Assembly: GCA_001683735.1 (NCBI GenBank)
Contig: LUGG01000014.1
Coordinates: 744,001-808,000, forward strand
Origin: Grifola frondosa
Lineage: Eukaryota > Basidiomycota > Agaricomycetes > Polyporales > Grifolaceae
DNA length: 64,000 nucleotides
Reading direction: 5' to 3'
Shown here: positions 23,901-35,017 of the stretch, piece by piece
Position numbering within the stretch: the stretch's first letter is position 1
How the letters are laid out: every line of letters starts with the position of its first letter
Translations under genes and position numbers: made by a program
Notes under the pieces: model-generated
The model's input: only the letters and a program-made list of their open reading frames with translations
What the model was told of the DNA's origin: nothing
Databases searched by the model: none

Positions 23901-26900
23901 GCCTCCAGGCCATTGCTCGAGCAAGTCTTGCGAGACAACAGCACAAAGCGATGCACAAGGCTTTGTCGCAAGTGACGATCATTTCATCTGTCGGGGGCTT
24001 TCAAGCGCTTGCTCGTGCCGCTCTATCTCGTACGCGACATCGTGAGCAGGTTAAACACTTGGAATTTGTTGAACCCGACGTGGTGGGTTTCCAGGCCGCC
24101 GCTCGTGGCGCTCTTGTTCGTGGTGATTACATCGGTTGGAGAGATTATTTGCGGAGAAGTCATCCTCAGGCGACGATCTTACAGGCTCTGCTGCGTGGTG
24201 TCCTACAGCGCAGAAAGTTCCGCGAAAGGATGCAGTACTACCGCTCCAACCTCGACAAGATTGTTGTAATTCAGTCACTCTTCCGCGCCAAGGAGACTCG
24301 TGAACAATACCGGCAGCTGACTCTAGGCACGAATGTCACCGTGGGTACAATCAAGAACTTCGTTCATCTTCTGGACGATTCCGAGGCCGATTTCCAGGAG
24401 GAGATCAAGGTCGAACGCCTCCGACAAGCTGTCGTGAAGCGGATCAGAGAGAATCAGCTGTTGGAGAATGATGTCAACGAGCTTGATGTAAAGATTGCGC
24501 TCGTGGTACAGAACGCCAAGAGCTTCGAAGAGCTTGTGAAGGCTCGACGAAGTTTCGGCGCTGATAGTGCAGCTATGCACGCCTCTAGAGCCTCTGTTCT
24601 TGCAGCACACGGCGACCGTTCGCTGGTCCTAGCACGCTCGATCATTCGGCGAAGCGCAAACTCGAATTGTATCAACAGTTGTTCTACCTATTGCAGACTA
24701 ATGGGCAGTATTTGACCAAACTCTTCGCGAAAGCATCAGAGAATGACTGGGAGAAAAATCGCCGGCTTGTTGAGAGGGTGGTCCTTACTTTGTTCGGATA
24801 TGGTCAGGCCCGTCGCGAGGAGTATTTGCTGTTGAAGTTCTTTCAGGTCCGTTCGCTTATGACAGTTTAAACAATAAGAGGTGCTCAACTTTGTTTTTCC
24901 TTCAGACTGCAATACACGAAGAAACGTTGGCGGCTTCTACTGTGCAGGAAATCGCCCACGCTCATCCTACATTCATGAACGTCGCGGTGCAATATCTACG
25001 ACCGAAGCTGACTGCCTATATTCGAGACGCGCTACAAGGCGTCATACGCGAGGTCATTGACTCCGATGATCTCGATTTGGAAACTGATCCTTGCGTAGTA
25101 AGTACACCCTGTTTCAACTGCGCCCAATTGCTGATGTATCTCAGATATACCGTAGACGGATAGATCTTGAGGAGATGAGGTCAGGCACGCCTAACACAAA
25201 GCCGAGGGATATTCCATTCCATGAAGCTCTTCATGATCCTGACACACGAGTTGAGTACATCCATCGTGAGTGGTCCATTAACGTTGCACCGATCCATCTC
25301 CTGAAATGTTTTGTCTATAGATTTACAAAGACTGCAGTGGTGGACGGAGAAGTTTGTTCAAGCGATCATCCAGTCCATTCAAAAAATGCCCTATTCGATG
25401 CGTTACATGGCTCGTGAGACTCTGCGATCGGTCAAAGTGAGCGCCACCTCCCTACGCTGCTCACCGATAATTAAAATTCCCTTAACGTCAGGACAAATTC
25501 CCCGACGCATCCACCGAAGCATGCGCGGCCTGTATAGCAAGGCTGGTATACTATCGATATATCAACCCTGCGATCATGTGCGGGCAGATTATTCGCTCCG
25601 TCTATTCGGATTTCTGATGTCTTACTACCAGTACTCCAGAGACTTTCGACATAGTGTCGACTACTATTGATATCGCGTCGCGGAAGAACTTGGCGCAGAT
25701 CTCAAAGATGCTGACGCAAATTACCAGCGGTTCGGAATTTGGCGATGATAACCCTTCCTTCATTCCTGTGAATGATTATGTTCGAAAGACCATCTCGTCG
25801 ATATCATCCTGGCTCATAGAAGGTGTGAATTCTCACAAAGTTCATCTGTAGCAATAGCTGACGTTGGACATGTAGTCGCGAACGTGTCAGATGCAGAGAC
25901 CGAATTTCATGCGCACGAGTTCCTTGACGCAACAATGCAACCCAGAGCCATCTGGATATCTCCTAATGAAGTTTACTCTGTGCATACCCTCCTATCACAA
26001 CATCTGGCCCATCTGGTATGTTTGATCCCTCTCTTTACCGTCTGAGTAATTCAATAAGCCTTCAGGCTCCTGATCGCGAGGATACGTTACGAGTGATACT
26101 CACGGAATTAGATGGTGTGCCTAATATAGGCAGCGATGAGCTAAACGAAGCTCGAGATACTGCGATCGAATTACAATTGACAAACAGATTTGCTCTTGTC
26201 AGAGGTAAAGTTGCATGTATGCGGCTGTGCACCGAATCTAATCGTCCATCAGATCCTGGCGCGGATGAAAAGACCTTGTGGGTGCAGGCAAAAAGAGCCG
26301 TCCTCGCCATCCTCCGCGTTCAACCGGGCAAAGATCTTGTAGATTCTCTTATGCAACCTGTCACTGATGAACATGAACACGTTTGGGAGGATATTATTGA
26401 AGAAATGGAGAAAGATCAATTCCGTCAGCAGAGACGCATGCCTTCGACTTCCGGCGCCGAGTCCTCATATCGACTGGAGGACATTCGATCGTAAGGTCTT
26501 CATACGTCGATATTATCCGTCGCCTCATGCTCCTCCACAGGATGACATTCCATGAGTTGAAGGCCCATGCTATATCTGTCCTGCTCGCATTAGAGATGCG
26601 GCAGAAGATCACTCGAGAAGACGGATTTCAAGGTGTTCTCAATGCCATCGCCGGTGACGTTCGTAGCAAGAATCGCAGGCGAGTCCAGCGGTTACACGAG
26701 AAAGAGAGCTTGGAACAGTCTCTCAAATATCTGGCCGAGCGGAAGAAGTACTTTGAAGAGCAGATCGACAGTTATCACGATTATGTCGAGTCTGCAATGA
26801 GCACCATGCAACGAGGCAAAGGGTCCATATTTTCTTTCACGTGCCGAGTACACCGAACTCACAGCATGATTTCCAGGAAGAGACGATTCGTCATACCGTT

Positions 26901-27320
26901 CACCCAACAGTACTTTCACATGCGGGAATTGCAGAAGGCGGGGAAAACACCTCAATTCGGGTCCTTCAAATACAGCGCACAGCACTTCTACAAGAAGGGT
27001 ATTCTACTCTCCATTGACCAGTATTCTCCACGTCAATTCGACAAACTTGATATCGTCCTGTCATCCAACGTTGCAGGCATTTTTTCCATCGAGATTTTCA
27101 ACCATTCTCTTGGCATAGTTAATCGTGTCGCTTCAGCAGACGTGAAGATGGAGGATTTGCTGCAGGCCCAATTTGAAGACCGCGCTTCTCTCTCGTTGTT
27201 CAACGGCTTGGCAAAATTCAATCTCAACCTATTATTATGGCAGATCAACAAGAAGTATGTTCTAGCTTTATTGTTATTGGACTCTTTCATTGATATCTCT
27301 GTTCCAGATTTTACGTATGA
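20950..27320 (+). CDS. IQG1: IQGAP-type cytokinesis scaffold
   Basis: This is a scaffold of the contractile ring (Iqg1/Rng2 class). A Ser/Thr/Pro-rich disordered N-terminus of about 450 residues leads to one calponin-homology domain (LIQAYEYLCHVGEAKQWIEG ... EEGLRNGVVLAKLV ... YEKKNIPKVIYCIHAL). Then come about thirteen IQ-like repeats with a spacing near 25-30 residues (e.g. IIALQSVARAYLVRR, VLALQARARGALLRR, IVRLQAQARGVIVRR). The GAP-related domain includes LVYYRYINPAII followed by TPETFDIVSTTIDI, and a RasGAP C-terminal block ends NKKFYV at 27320. Twelve or more introns join in frame. Three single-base slips are visible: a missing T near 22651, an extra T near 22760 (both in the CH domain, jointly frame-neutral) and a missing C near 24616 between VLAAHGD and PFAGPSTLDHSAKRKLELYQ. 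Confidence 0.92.
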
Positions 27321-27786
27321 TATCACCCGTACTGTATACAACCGCTTTCGTCACGACTTGCAATGACCTTATCGCGCACTCTTTATTCTATCTCACACAT
27401 GATAACTCATGACTCATTTGTACCGATACTCACCGCAGACTGTCACAGTACTGTATCATGAATTCCATTCCATTTATTCTCATGTCCATGTCACTTCGAG
27501 AATATATCTCTCGCGCTCGGACGTTTGTTTACTAGTAGTGCCCACGTGCCGGTAATCCGTATCACTGAACAGATAGAGAATATGAACTTGAACTTAGACA
27601 GGAATTTCGGACGGACTTGTCCGCCGTAATGCCTTTCAAGTACCGAGAAAGACATCGACCGAAGTTAGGGCTTTATAGGCAGGATTTAGTGTTGGACAGT
27701 TACTCAAAAGGATCGTTCTATGACCTTCCACGAACCAGCTATTGATCATGTGGTACACACAACTTCTGCCGCCTCGCCTTCAACTA
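27321..27786. other. Convergent 3' intergenic region
   Basis: This lies between the 3' ends of the IQGAP gene (plus) and the MFS gene (minus). I see no coding block; it is expected to hold both 3' UTRs. Confidence 0.5.
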
Positions 27787-30428
27787 TTAAAGGGTGAATC
27801 GGAAGTCTGGATGACGGTCACCAATTGGTGCCCGTGTCTTGCCGCAGTCCCACAAGTCTTGGTATTTGACCAAATTGTCCTGCCGGCGACCATCCGCACG
27901 AGCTCGGTTCTCCCAGATGCAGTACATTCTGGATTTCGTCATGAGGGCGATGATTTTGGTTCGTGAGCGTTACTCACACGTTACAAAACATCGCAATCCA
28001 TGCCAATATGACGAAGGCAAGGGTGATGCTGTGCCCCCTGATATATGTCGGTCGCTGTGAAGAATCATAGCTGAACGTAGCCACGAATCCGCTATATGGA
28101 CCAGAGGTAAATGAGCACATGCACTTTGAAACGTAGCCGAATAATAATTCTTCAAACGGCAAGGCTACATCTCAACAAAGCAAATGACTTACCCCATGTT
28201 TGCCACGGCAAGCTGAAGTGCTACTGTAGTGGCTTTCTTGTAGTGGCCTGCACTGTTGTTGGGAAGAATCGAGAGAATGCACGGTCCACATGGGTATCTT
28301 CGGCATTGAACATAACGTCAGTTAGATTTTACTGAGTTGTATGATACGTACATTCCTGCTGCTATCAAGAACACTGGCACAATGACGTCAAGACTGGGTT
28401 TCGAGTATAGTGCAAGTGAATGTAGACGCACCAGCCGCATAGCGCTGAGTATTGTTCTGTGCAGAAAATCGTTGTTGATTCTGTGATCGCAACACCTAGC
28501 GTTAACGCACCTTCGCTACGATTGCAAGAATGTATCCTAAACATGGGTTAATTAGAACATTGCCATAGATTACAATAAGTCCAAACTCGCCAGCAATAGC
28601 CATAGGGAGGAATATAAGGATGAAAGGTCCTCTCCATTTCAGTTTGTCGCTCGCGATTGCCACCACAACTGTCAGGAAGACAGCTGGAATGTATGGCGGC
28701 ACTGATATTGCCAGTTATAGAAATGAAAGACAAGTCATAATGAGGACGAACCTGTATGCAACTGAGCAGCACCTCCTTTAAAGCCAAGCCCCGTAACGAT
28801 AGTGGGGCTGTAACGGTGGATTAATGATTCGACTGTCAACAAATGTCGGAATATACGCACAGAAACAGTGAGAACGAGTAAAGGCTGACAATGATTCCGA
28901 GGTAAGAGATAGACGTCATCCATACTTGAGGTTCCCTGATACCTGATGTGTAGTGCATGTCAGTTCGCTTCGTGGCACTGCTGGCAAGACACATACCTCG
29001 CAAGACTTCTCTCCATTCGAATTGTTCATCTTCCTGATGCACAGTTGCGGTATCTATTTGTTGCACTTCTGTTCTGATATCTACACCCTTCTCCGACTCA
29101 TCAGCACCAGAGATGCGTTGAGACGGTTCAGATAGAGGAGCACTTGATATTATGGCATCGGACATGCGGAATCGGTGTACTGGCACAAAAGTCATAAGCG
29201 CAATTCTCACAATATCAATGACCTTCAAAAGGCGTACATGCAAATTCCCTCTCTTTATCCGTAAAGAATCTCGCGGAGAGGAGATCCGCTGGCAAGAATA
29301 TCATCGAGATTAGCGCGATGATGATGGTGGCAATGCCTTCCAATATGAAAATCCATCGCCAACCGGCGATGCCACCAATGCCATCCATCTTGATAATCGC
29401 AGTTGCGAGTAACCCTTACTCGTGAATTTGAGTCATGTCAAGAGATCATCGCATGAGACTACATACCTCCAAATGCACCAGATAGCGAGGCGGATGCATA
29501 GAAGATACCAACACTGCATATCGTGAAAGTGTCATTGCTTCATTCATCATCATCTAGTGCCACGTTAGCTCACCGCTGCTGGAGTTCATGGCGCTTGTAC
29601 AGCGTGCTCAGATAGAGGATCTTAAAGTCAGTCGGTCAGCAGCAGATATTAGGGGCGAGGTCGAGACATACGATGCCCGGTAATAAGCCACCCTCGCAAA
29701 AACCAAGGAAGAACCGGATGGCGAGTAGCCCACTGAAATTTTGAACCAGACCACTTAGAGTAGTGACCACTCCCCACACTGCTACCAAGATCGGTAGCCA
29801 GCGGCTGGGTTTCATCTTCTTGAGAATCCAGTTGGAAGCTGATGGTGATAAATATCAACGAAAATAAGACATCATAAAACGCGCCATGTTTCTTACGCAA
29901 TTCCACCAGGATGTATCTGATGGAAAGAATCCCGTCAGTAGCACGAGGAATTACAGGCAACTCTTGCTAGCTCACGACACATAAAAGACTGCGATGAGGA
30001 TGTATCAATTATCTAGGGATAGAATGAGACGTGTATGACTTACTTGCAAGTGCAGTATTGAATTGAGTGCCATGCAAATGAAGGTCGGTCTGGATGCCAG
30101 CGATGCTAAATAACATCAGAATAAATGCGACCCGAGAATTGGTACTCCTTCTTACTTTGCGTTGCCGATATTGGTTCTATCAATAAAGTTCGCGAGCCAC
30201 AGCTAACGATACATTGGTATCAGTGTGAATTCAACAGAAGGAAGCGCCGAATCATACGAAAGCCAGTGGGGGCAAAACGTGGATATCAAGTTTCCACAAA
30301 ACCCTACGAGTCATTATATGAGCAAGCTCATTGTCGTGGTCATTCAGCATGATGGCTCTTGTCGCGTATTCTTTAAGCGGGGGTGGGCTGTGCTGACGGG
30401 CCAGAGGAAAAGGCCGTCGAGTTGCCAT
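27787..30428 (-). CDS. MFS anion:cation symporter (Dal5/Tna1-like family)
   Basis: This is a twelve-helix proton-coupled transporter of the fungal allantoate/nicotinate/vitamin permease group; the substrate cannot be told from sequence. Start MATRRPFPLARQHSP at 30428, then KLDIHVLPPLAFLWLANFID and DRTNIGNAKIAGIQTDLH (the family's first-helix signature). Next come YILVELPSNWILKKMKPSRW, GLLAIRFFLGFCEGGLLPGI, LYKRHELQQR, GIFYASASLSGAFGGLLA, GWRWIFILEGIATI, an acidic cytoplasmic loop, VSLYSFSLFLPTIVTGLGF, SDKLKWRGPFILIFLPMAIA, NMGGFVATFSYDSSQRPTYI and a tail ending HPDFRFTL at 27787. About fifteen exons join without a frame break. One exon is only 13 nt, and one intron (after LPMAIAG) has a GC donor. 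The gene appears functional. Confidence 0.88.
29976..29988 (-). other. 13-nt microexon of the MFS gene
   Basis: Exon ...FNTALA ends in phase 1 at GTAAGT, and the next large exon begins YILVEL in a different phase. A 13-nt exon (TCTTTTATGTGTC on the minus strand), with an acceptor ending CGCAG and a GTGAGC donor, supplies IFYVS. This yields ALAIFYVSYILVELPSN, the expected second-helix sequence of this family. Confidence 0.85.
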
Positions 30429-31150
30429 CGCTGAAAGCCTGAGCCTATATTTCAGGGACTGAAGTTAAATTTGACCGAGACATCACACCCAATGCGGAGG
30501 GTCCATAGCTCAGGTTTACAGGCACCATTCTTGATGCCGCTTGCACCACGCCTTTATGAGACGGCGTTTCACCAAAAGGTGGTCACAGGTGCCAAATTAT
30601 GTCTGATTTTGATGCTAGTCAACAAGAATGGTGCATTCTAAGCGCGCACTCACTTATTCCGGATTCTCAGCTGACCATACTCTAGATTGCCGATGGCAGA
30701 GCAGGCATCTGATAGGTGTGTAGTGAGACACCATAACCAGAACCGTGTCGAATGGTCTACAAGCCGCTGCAGCTTGTGTAAAGCCGGGAGCGGAGAGGGA
30801 TACCTATCTTGTTGCAATGGTAGACCCGCGCCGTATCTGCTCTTCGAAACTTACCACACCTAAACATAGATGCACCTAAAGTGAAGGGGGTGGGCTTCGT
30901 TACAAAGGCAGGTCTGGAAACAATGGGCTCTATGATATGCACGGCATTCCGAGCCGTTTGCCAAACCTTTGCCTGAAACTAATCTGCACAACCAAAAGAG
31001 CAATAAGTAGTCATTTATTACAGAGACGCACCATATAAATACAAGCAGGAAAAGGATTATGTGTCTGGATTGGATAGTGGTCGGGACGTGGGAGAACATG
31101 GCGTAGCTGAGTATGAAGAACTTGTATCGAGAATAGAACACCGCTTTAGG
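30429..31150. other. Upstream region of the MFS gene
   Basis: 722 nt lie between the MFS start and the 3' end of the peroxygenase gene on the same strand. I find no conserved block. It should contain the MFS promoter and the peroxygenase 3' UTR. Confidence 0.45.
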
Positions 31151-31959
31151 TCATGCCTTTCCCAGTTCACCGAGTGCCTCAGTGATCGTCTCCATATCGG
31201 AAACAACTTCGCGAAGGCCAACTTCGTTCAATGGCTTATGCCATCCATCTGGCAACTTCTCCCTTCCAAACCACTGCTCCACGAAAGTCTTCGGCACAAT
31301 CACGTCGCGGATGTCTTCGTAATCGCGACCACCGCTTCTCATGCAGTCCGTGCCGCGAATACCAAAGACCTCGAATATAAGAGCTAGCTCTCCTTTCGTG
31401 ATCTCTGTTTGCACTGAGGTCAGAGGTGTCGAAACTGCGACATCTCGCTCCGCACGGAACGCCACAAGATCGTGAAAGGTGAGGTGGTCGCCCGAGGAAG
31501 AGTCGAGGAGATGTTGAAGAAGAGATTGGTCGACAGAAGTAGACGCAAAGGGACATCCGGACGGTGTATCCGGATGATGAACGAGAGAACCATCGTGCTC
31601 GATGACGTTGTGTCGAGCAAGGTCATGAAGATCCAATTTCCCCCCTTTCCGCATCTCATTACGCCACCAGCGGCAAGAACCCAGGCGAAAGGTGCGGAGA
31701 TATTGTAGCCCTCTTCGACCGCCTTTACTAGTTGTGCCACACTCATATTACGGCCGTCGTGAGGTCTGTGCAATGCATTGAGGACCTTGCTCGCTAATGG
31801 TTGTGTTAAAACTCACAAAAAACCATGGTTTGCCAACGTGTTCAAAGCAGGGCATGGTGAACGACTATCCCCCGGAAGGGGAGGAGAGAATGCGTGGTCT
31901 TTAGTGGAAGGTGATGTAGGAGGAGTCAGGGTATCTGCGGGTCGTAGAGCGACAAACAT
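31151..31959 (-). CDS. Unspecific peroxygenase / chloroperoxidase-like haem-thiolate enzyme
   Basis: This is a haem-thiolate peroxygenase (UPO, Pfam 'Peroxidase_2' type) that uses H2O2 to oxyfunctionalise or halogenate substrates. The haem-ligand motif PCPALNTLANHGFLPHDGRN is split by an intron after GFL. It is followed by GYNISAPFAWVLAAGG, then LARHNVIEHDGSLVHHP with the EHD motif that binds Mg/haem, and a C-terminal half with EQWFGREKLPDGWHKPLNE. Length (about 250 residues) fits the short UPO group. The start at 31959 gives MFVALRPADTLTPPTSPS, without a clear signal peptide, so the product may be intracellular or have an undetected upstream exon. A frame break lies in a run of six C at 31640-31645 (one base short) between GVMRCGKGG and KLDLHDLARHN. 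Confidence 0.85.
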
Positions 31960-32186
31960 GACTATATACCAAGCGGCTGACACGTTGGGGGCAGCCGGTC
32001 TCTACGGAGATAATTGCCAGTCGACATCATAACAGCAGCTGTCCGATCAGAGACACTTGAGACAACATACCACAGCCCTACTACGCGACTTGACAAGCTT
32101 CTGGGCCACGCGAACAATCGACAGCACCTAACAAGGATCAGCCATAACAAGAATAAAAGGATCATATTGATGCTTCTCGGCGACAA

Positions 32187-34789
32187 TTACGGCTTGTCAG
32201 TACATGCACTGACAGCTTTTGGTGCAGATAATTGGGAAAGATACTCCTTTAGGATAATGTGATCAGCACAAACCAGAGGTTCGCGAACAAGACTCGGGCT
32301 TACTCGAAGCCATCTGTCGCGTTGGTCGGGAACGTGATCAAACATCAAGTAGCGCTTGTCGTTCTGCCAATCTCAATCATGTAAATACTACAAAGCAACG
32401 ATCCATGGCGCTCACCTTCAGTACCTTTACCATTTCCTTAAGATCGACGTTTTTGCCAGAGCTTTCATGTCCACTACCTCCTCGGCGTCTTCGCCAATAT
32501 CATCGGCTTTGATTCCTTCATCGACACCCTTTCCTCCAATCTTACCCAATCGACCCCAGAACTCCACAAATGCGTTCTCATTGAGCATCTGGTCAAACGC
32601 CATTCGCGCTTCATGAGTTCGTTCCCTTTGCCACTTCTCTACTCCTGCTCTAGTCGGTTGATATCGAAGCCGAGTTTGATCGCAGTAGCGAAGAGAGTAT
32701 CGACGACACTGGTAACGAGGTGAAGTTCGTAGCCAGTGAATTCATCTGACAGGAAAATCGCATGCAGGTTTGATAGATGCTTGCCACGGAGCGCTGCAAC
32801 ATGCGAATGAAAAAGATGGAGTTGCTGATTCAATGGGAGTGGCGAGCGAGTAAAGCGTGGATCTGTTTTCAGTTGAGGTAGGACACTATCCCATGTAACC
32901 TTGGGTCAAAATAATTAGTAACCTGCCCGAAGACAAATCACACCGTACCTGTGGATCTCGTATCGCATCTGTTAACATCGTTCTGATGCAAAACGAACAC
33001 ATAGTAAGCGGCGCAAGAAGCAGCTGAATACAATAAGACAAGAAGGATGGCGCACCGAAACTCCAGCTCCCCTCATCCTTACTTAAGCCTAGCCTTGAAC
33101 GATCAATTTCTGCTTCCACCTTGCTGCGCTCGGCCTTGACCTTCTCTTCTCGTTCTTTCACAGCGCGCTCTTTTTCTCCTTCCGTCGGCGCTCGCGTTCT
33201 TCCTCATCCGGATGGGAGATCTCTTTCATTGCTTCTTGTTCTGTATAGGGGACTCTGATCTTGACACAGATTCGTGGGCTTTCAGGAAGGTGTTAAATAA
33301 TTCCTCGCGTAGTGACGAGGATCCGACCGCGTCGTACCGTGGGTCGTCGGAAACATTTCGTTTCACCTGTGAGACAACTCAGAACAGCCAAGCGCAGAAA
33401 CATGCCGCAATCACACACGTCTTTCCAGATCGCACCAGGTCTCGCTATTCCACTCTCCTTCAGAAGAGCAAAGAAATCAGCTTCCGCCTTCTGCGCTGCA
33501 GCTCGTTTCTCTGAAACGTTTCACATTAATATTAATCCCTTGAAGATAAGAGCACCTGTCCACTCACGTTCGCCCAACTCTTTCAAATATTCTCTGAATC
33601 GTTCTCTCGTTCCCTGTCGTCCCTCCCCCAGTCATAGAATCGTCGATCCTTCTTCCACTGTCGTCGCCATTCTGTCCAACTTGCCCGTGTGCTTTTCACT
33701 TCTTCCTTCAGCAAACGGTCAAATTCTTGTCGAGGGGTAGTCGCTTCCTTTTCCTTCTTGACCTGAGATTGGCGGCGTTCGCGGCGCGGTCACGACAATA
33801 CTCGTCAAAGGCTTCCCGTCGTGCAGCGACTGAGGGAAGGAGCACGTATCGCGGGTCAGAAACGAAAAGAGGCAGGGACGTATCCCAAGGGTGTAGAGGA
33901 TTTATATCTTTCTCTCTGAGAAGAGTCTTTGAAGAATATGAGATGCGTCACATTGAGGGGATAGATGCACTCACTTTGAATAACGCCTTGGCTTCTTCTA
34001 TGGAGAGATCCACGCGTTCAGGCATATTCAGCTGAGGCATGCCTTTTCTGATTCTCCGTTCCTTGACTTTCCGCGCTGCTTCCTCCTGACTTTTCCGTTC
34101 CTCTTCTTGTCGTTTCTTCTCCTCTTCAGCCTCCGCTGCTAATTGAGCCGCTGCCTCCCTCTGCCACTCCTCCTCCTCCTCACTCTCATCTCCTTCCTCC
34201 TCTTCACTCTCGTCTTCGTCCTCGTCTACCTTCAACCTCTTCGAGAGAACGAACTCATCCACCGGACGGGCTCCTCTGCCTTTCGCTTCGCGACAATATC
34301 TTGTACCTCAGACTTGACACGATCTAGTTCCGTCAGTCTTTCCTCTACAGCCTTCCGCTTCTCTTCTTCCGCCCTCACCTTCGCCGCCTCCGCATCACGC
34401 GCTTTTCTCTCTTCCTCTCTGTCGAACGCTTCCACAGCGTCCTTGATCTCATCCGGGATGGTCCAAACGCTCTGTTTCTTGACCTTATGCTGTGAATATA
34501 TTGCCCTCGGTGGTCTTCACGCGCAGCCACTCGGTACCAGGAATGGGAGTCTTGACAAGAGGTTTCTCTTTCTTCTTTGGTTGCGCGGCTACAGGCGCGG
34601 TGGCGGCCAGAGGAAGAACGGGAAACGCTGGCAATGGTCTAACATACGTCGACTCTTGCGTCTGTGCGTTGTAATAGTATGGTTGACCGGTCGGGCCTGT
34701 GAGGTCATTAAGGATCGCATCACATAGGAAATGAACAACTAGCGTACCGATGTGCTCGTCCAGCCAGCGGGTAGAGGTGGAGGAGCCAT
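32187..34789 (-). CDS. WW/FF-domain transcription-splicing factor (TCERG1/Urn1-like)
   Basis: This is a nuclear protein of the CA150/TCERG1-Prp40 type, which links RNA polymerase II C-terminal repeats to splicing. A first WW domain reads PPLPAGW...HIGPTGQPYYYNAQTQES, a second WLRVKTTEGNIF...KQSVWTIPDEIKD. A long Glu/Lys-rich coiled coil follows, with an acidic stretch of alternating Glu and Ser. FF-domain blocks are ALFKTLLREKDINPLHPWDT, EFDRLLKEEVKSTRASWTEW, ADFFALLKESGI and AFDQMLNENAFVEFWGRLGK, then MVKVLKNDKRYLMFDHVPDQ. At least seven one- or two-base slips are needed (near 32452, 33590, 33800, 34268, 34490 and 34770, among others), most of them a missing base in a short run. The start (34789, MAPPPLPAGW) and end (32187) are provisional; an ATG at 34812 is an alternative. 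Confidence 0.8.
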
Positions 34790-35017
34790 GGAATGAAGGG
34801 TGGTGCAGACATGATTTAAAGATGGTTCTGATGGTCCAGTAGAGTATTGGCAGGCCTTAATTACCATTCATGAGTTAGAACAGAGAACGTGAAGCAACAG
34901 GCGTCTCATCCATTAGCGCCCGATATGCGTTCTCAAGTTTATATGCTCTCCAAATAAATACATTGCGAATTCCAAATACCTCAATAATATCTACTCCACA
35001 TATTATACAAAGTAGCC

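Noticed and set aside
8240..27320. A polarity/cytokinesis gene cluster (Vip1, GCP3, IQGAP)
   Set aside because: Roles overlap in fission yeast, but the genes are in mixed orientation with a copper ATPase between them. Chance adjacency is the default.
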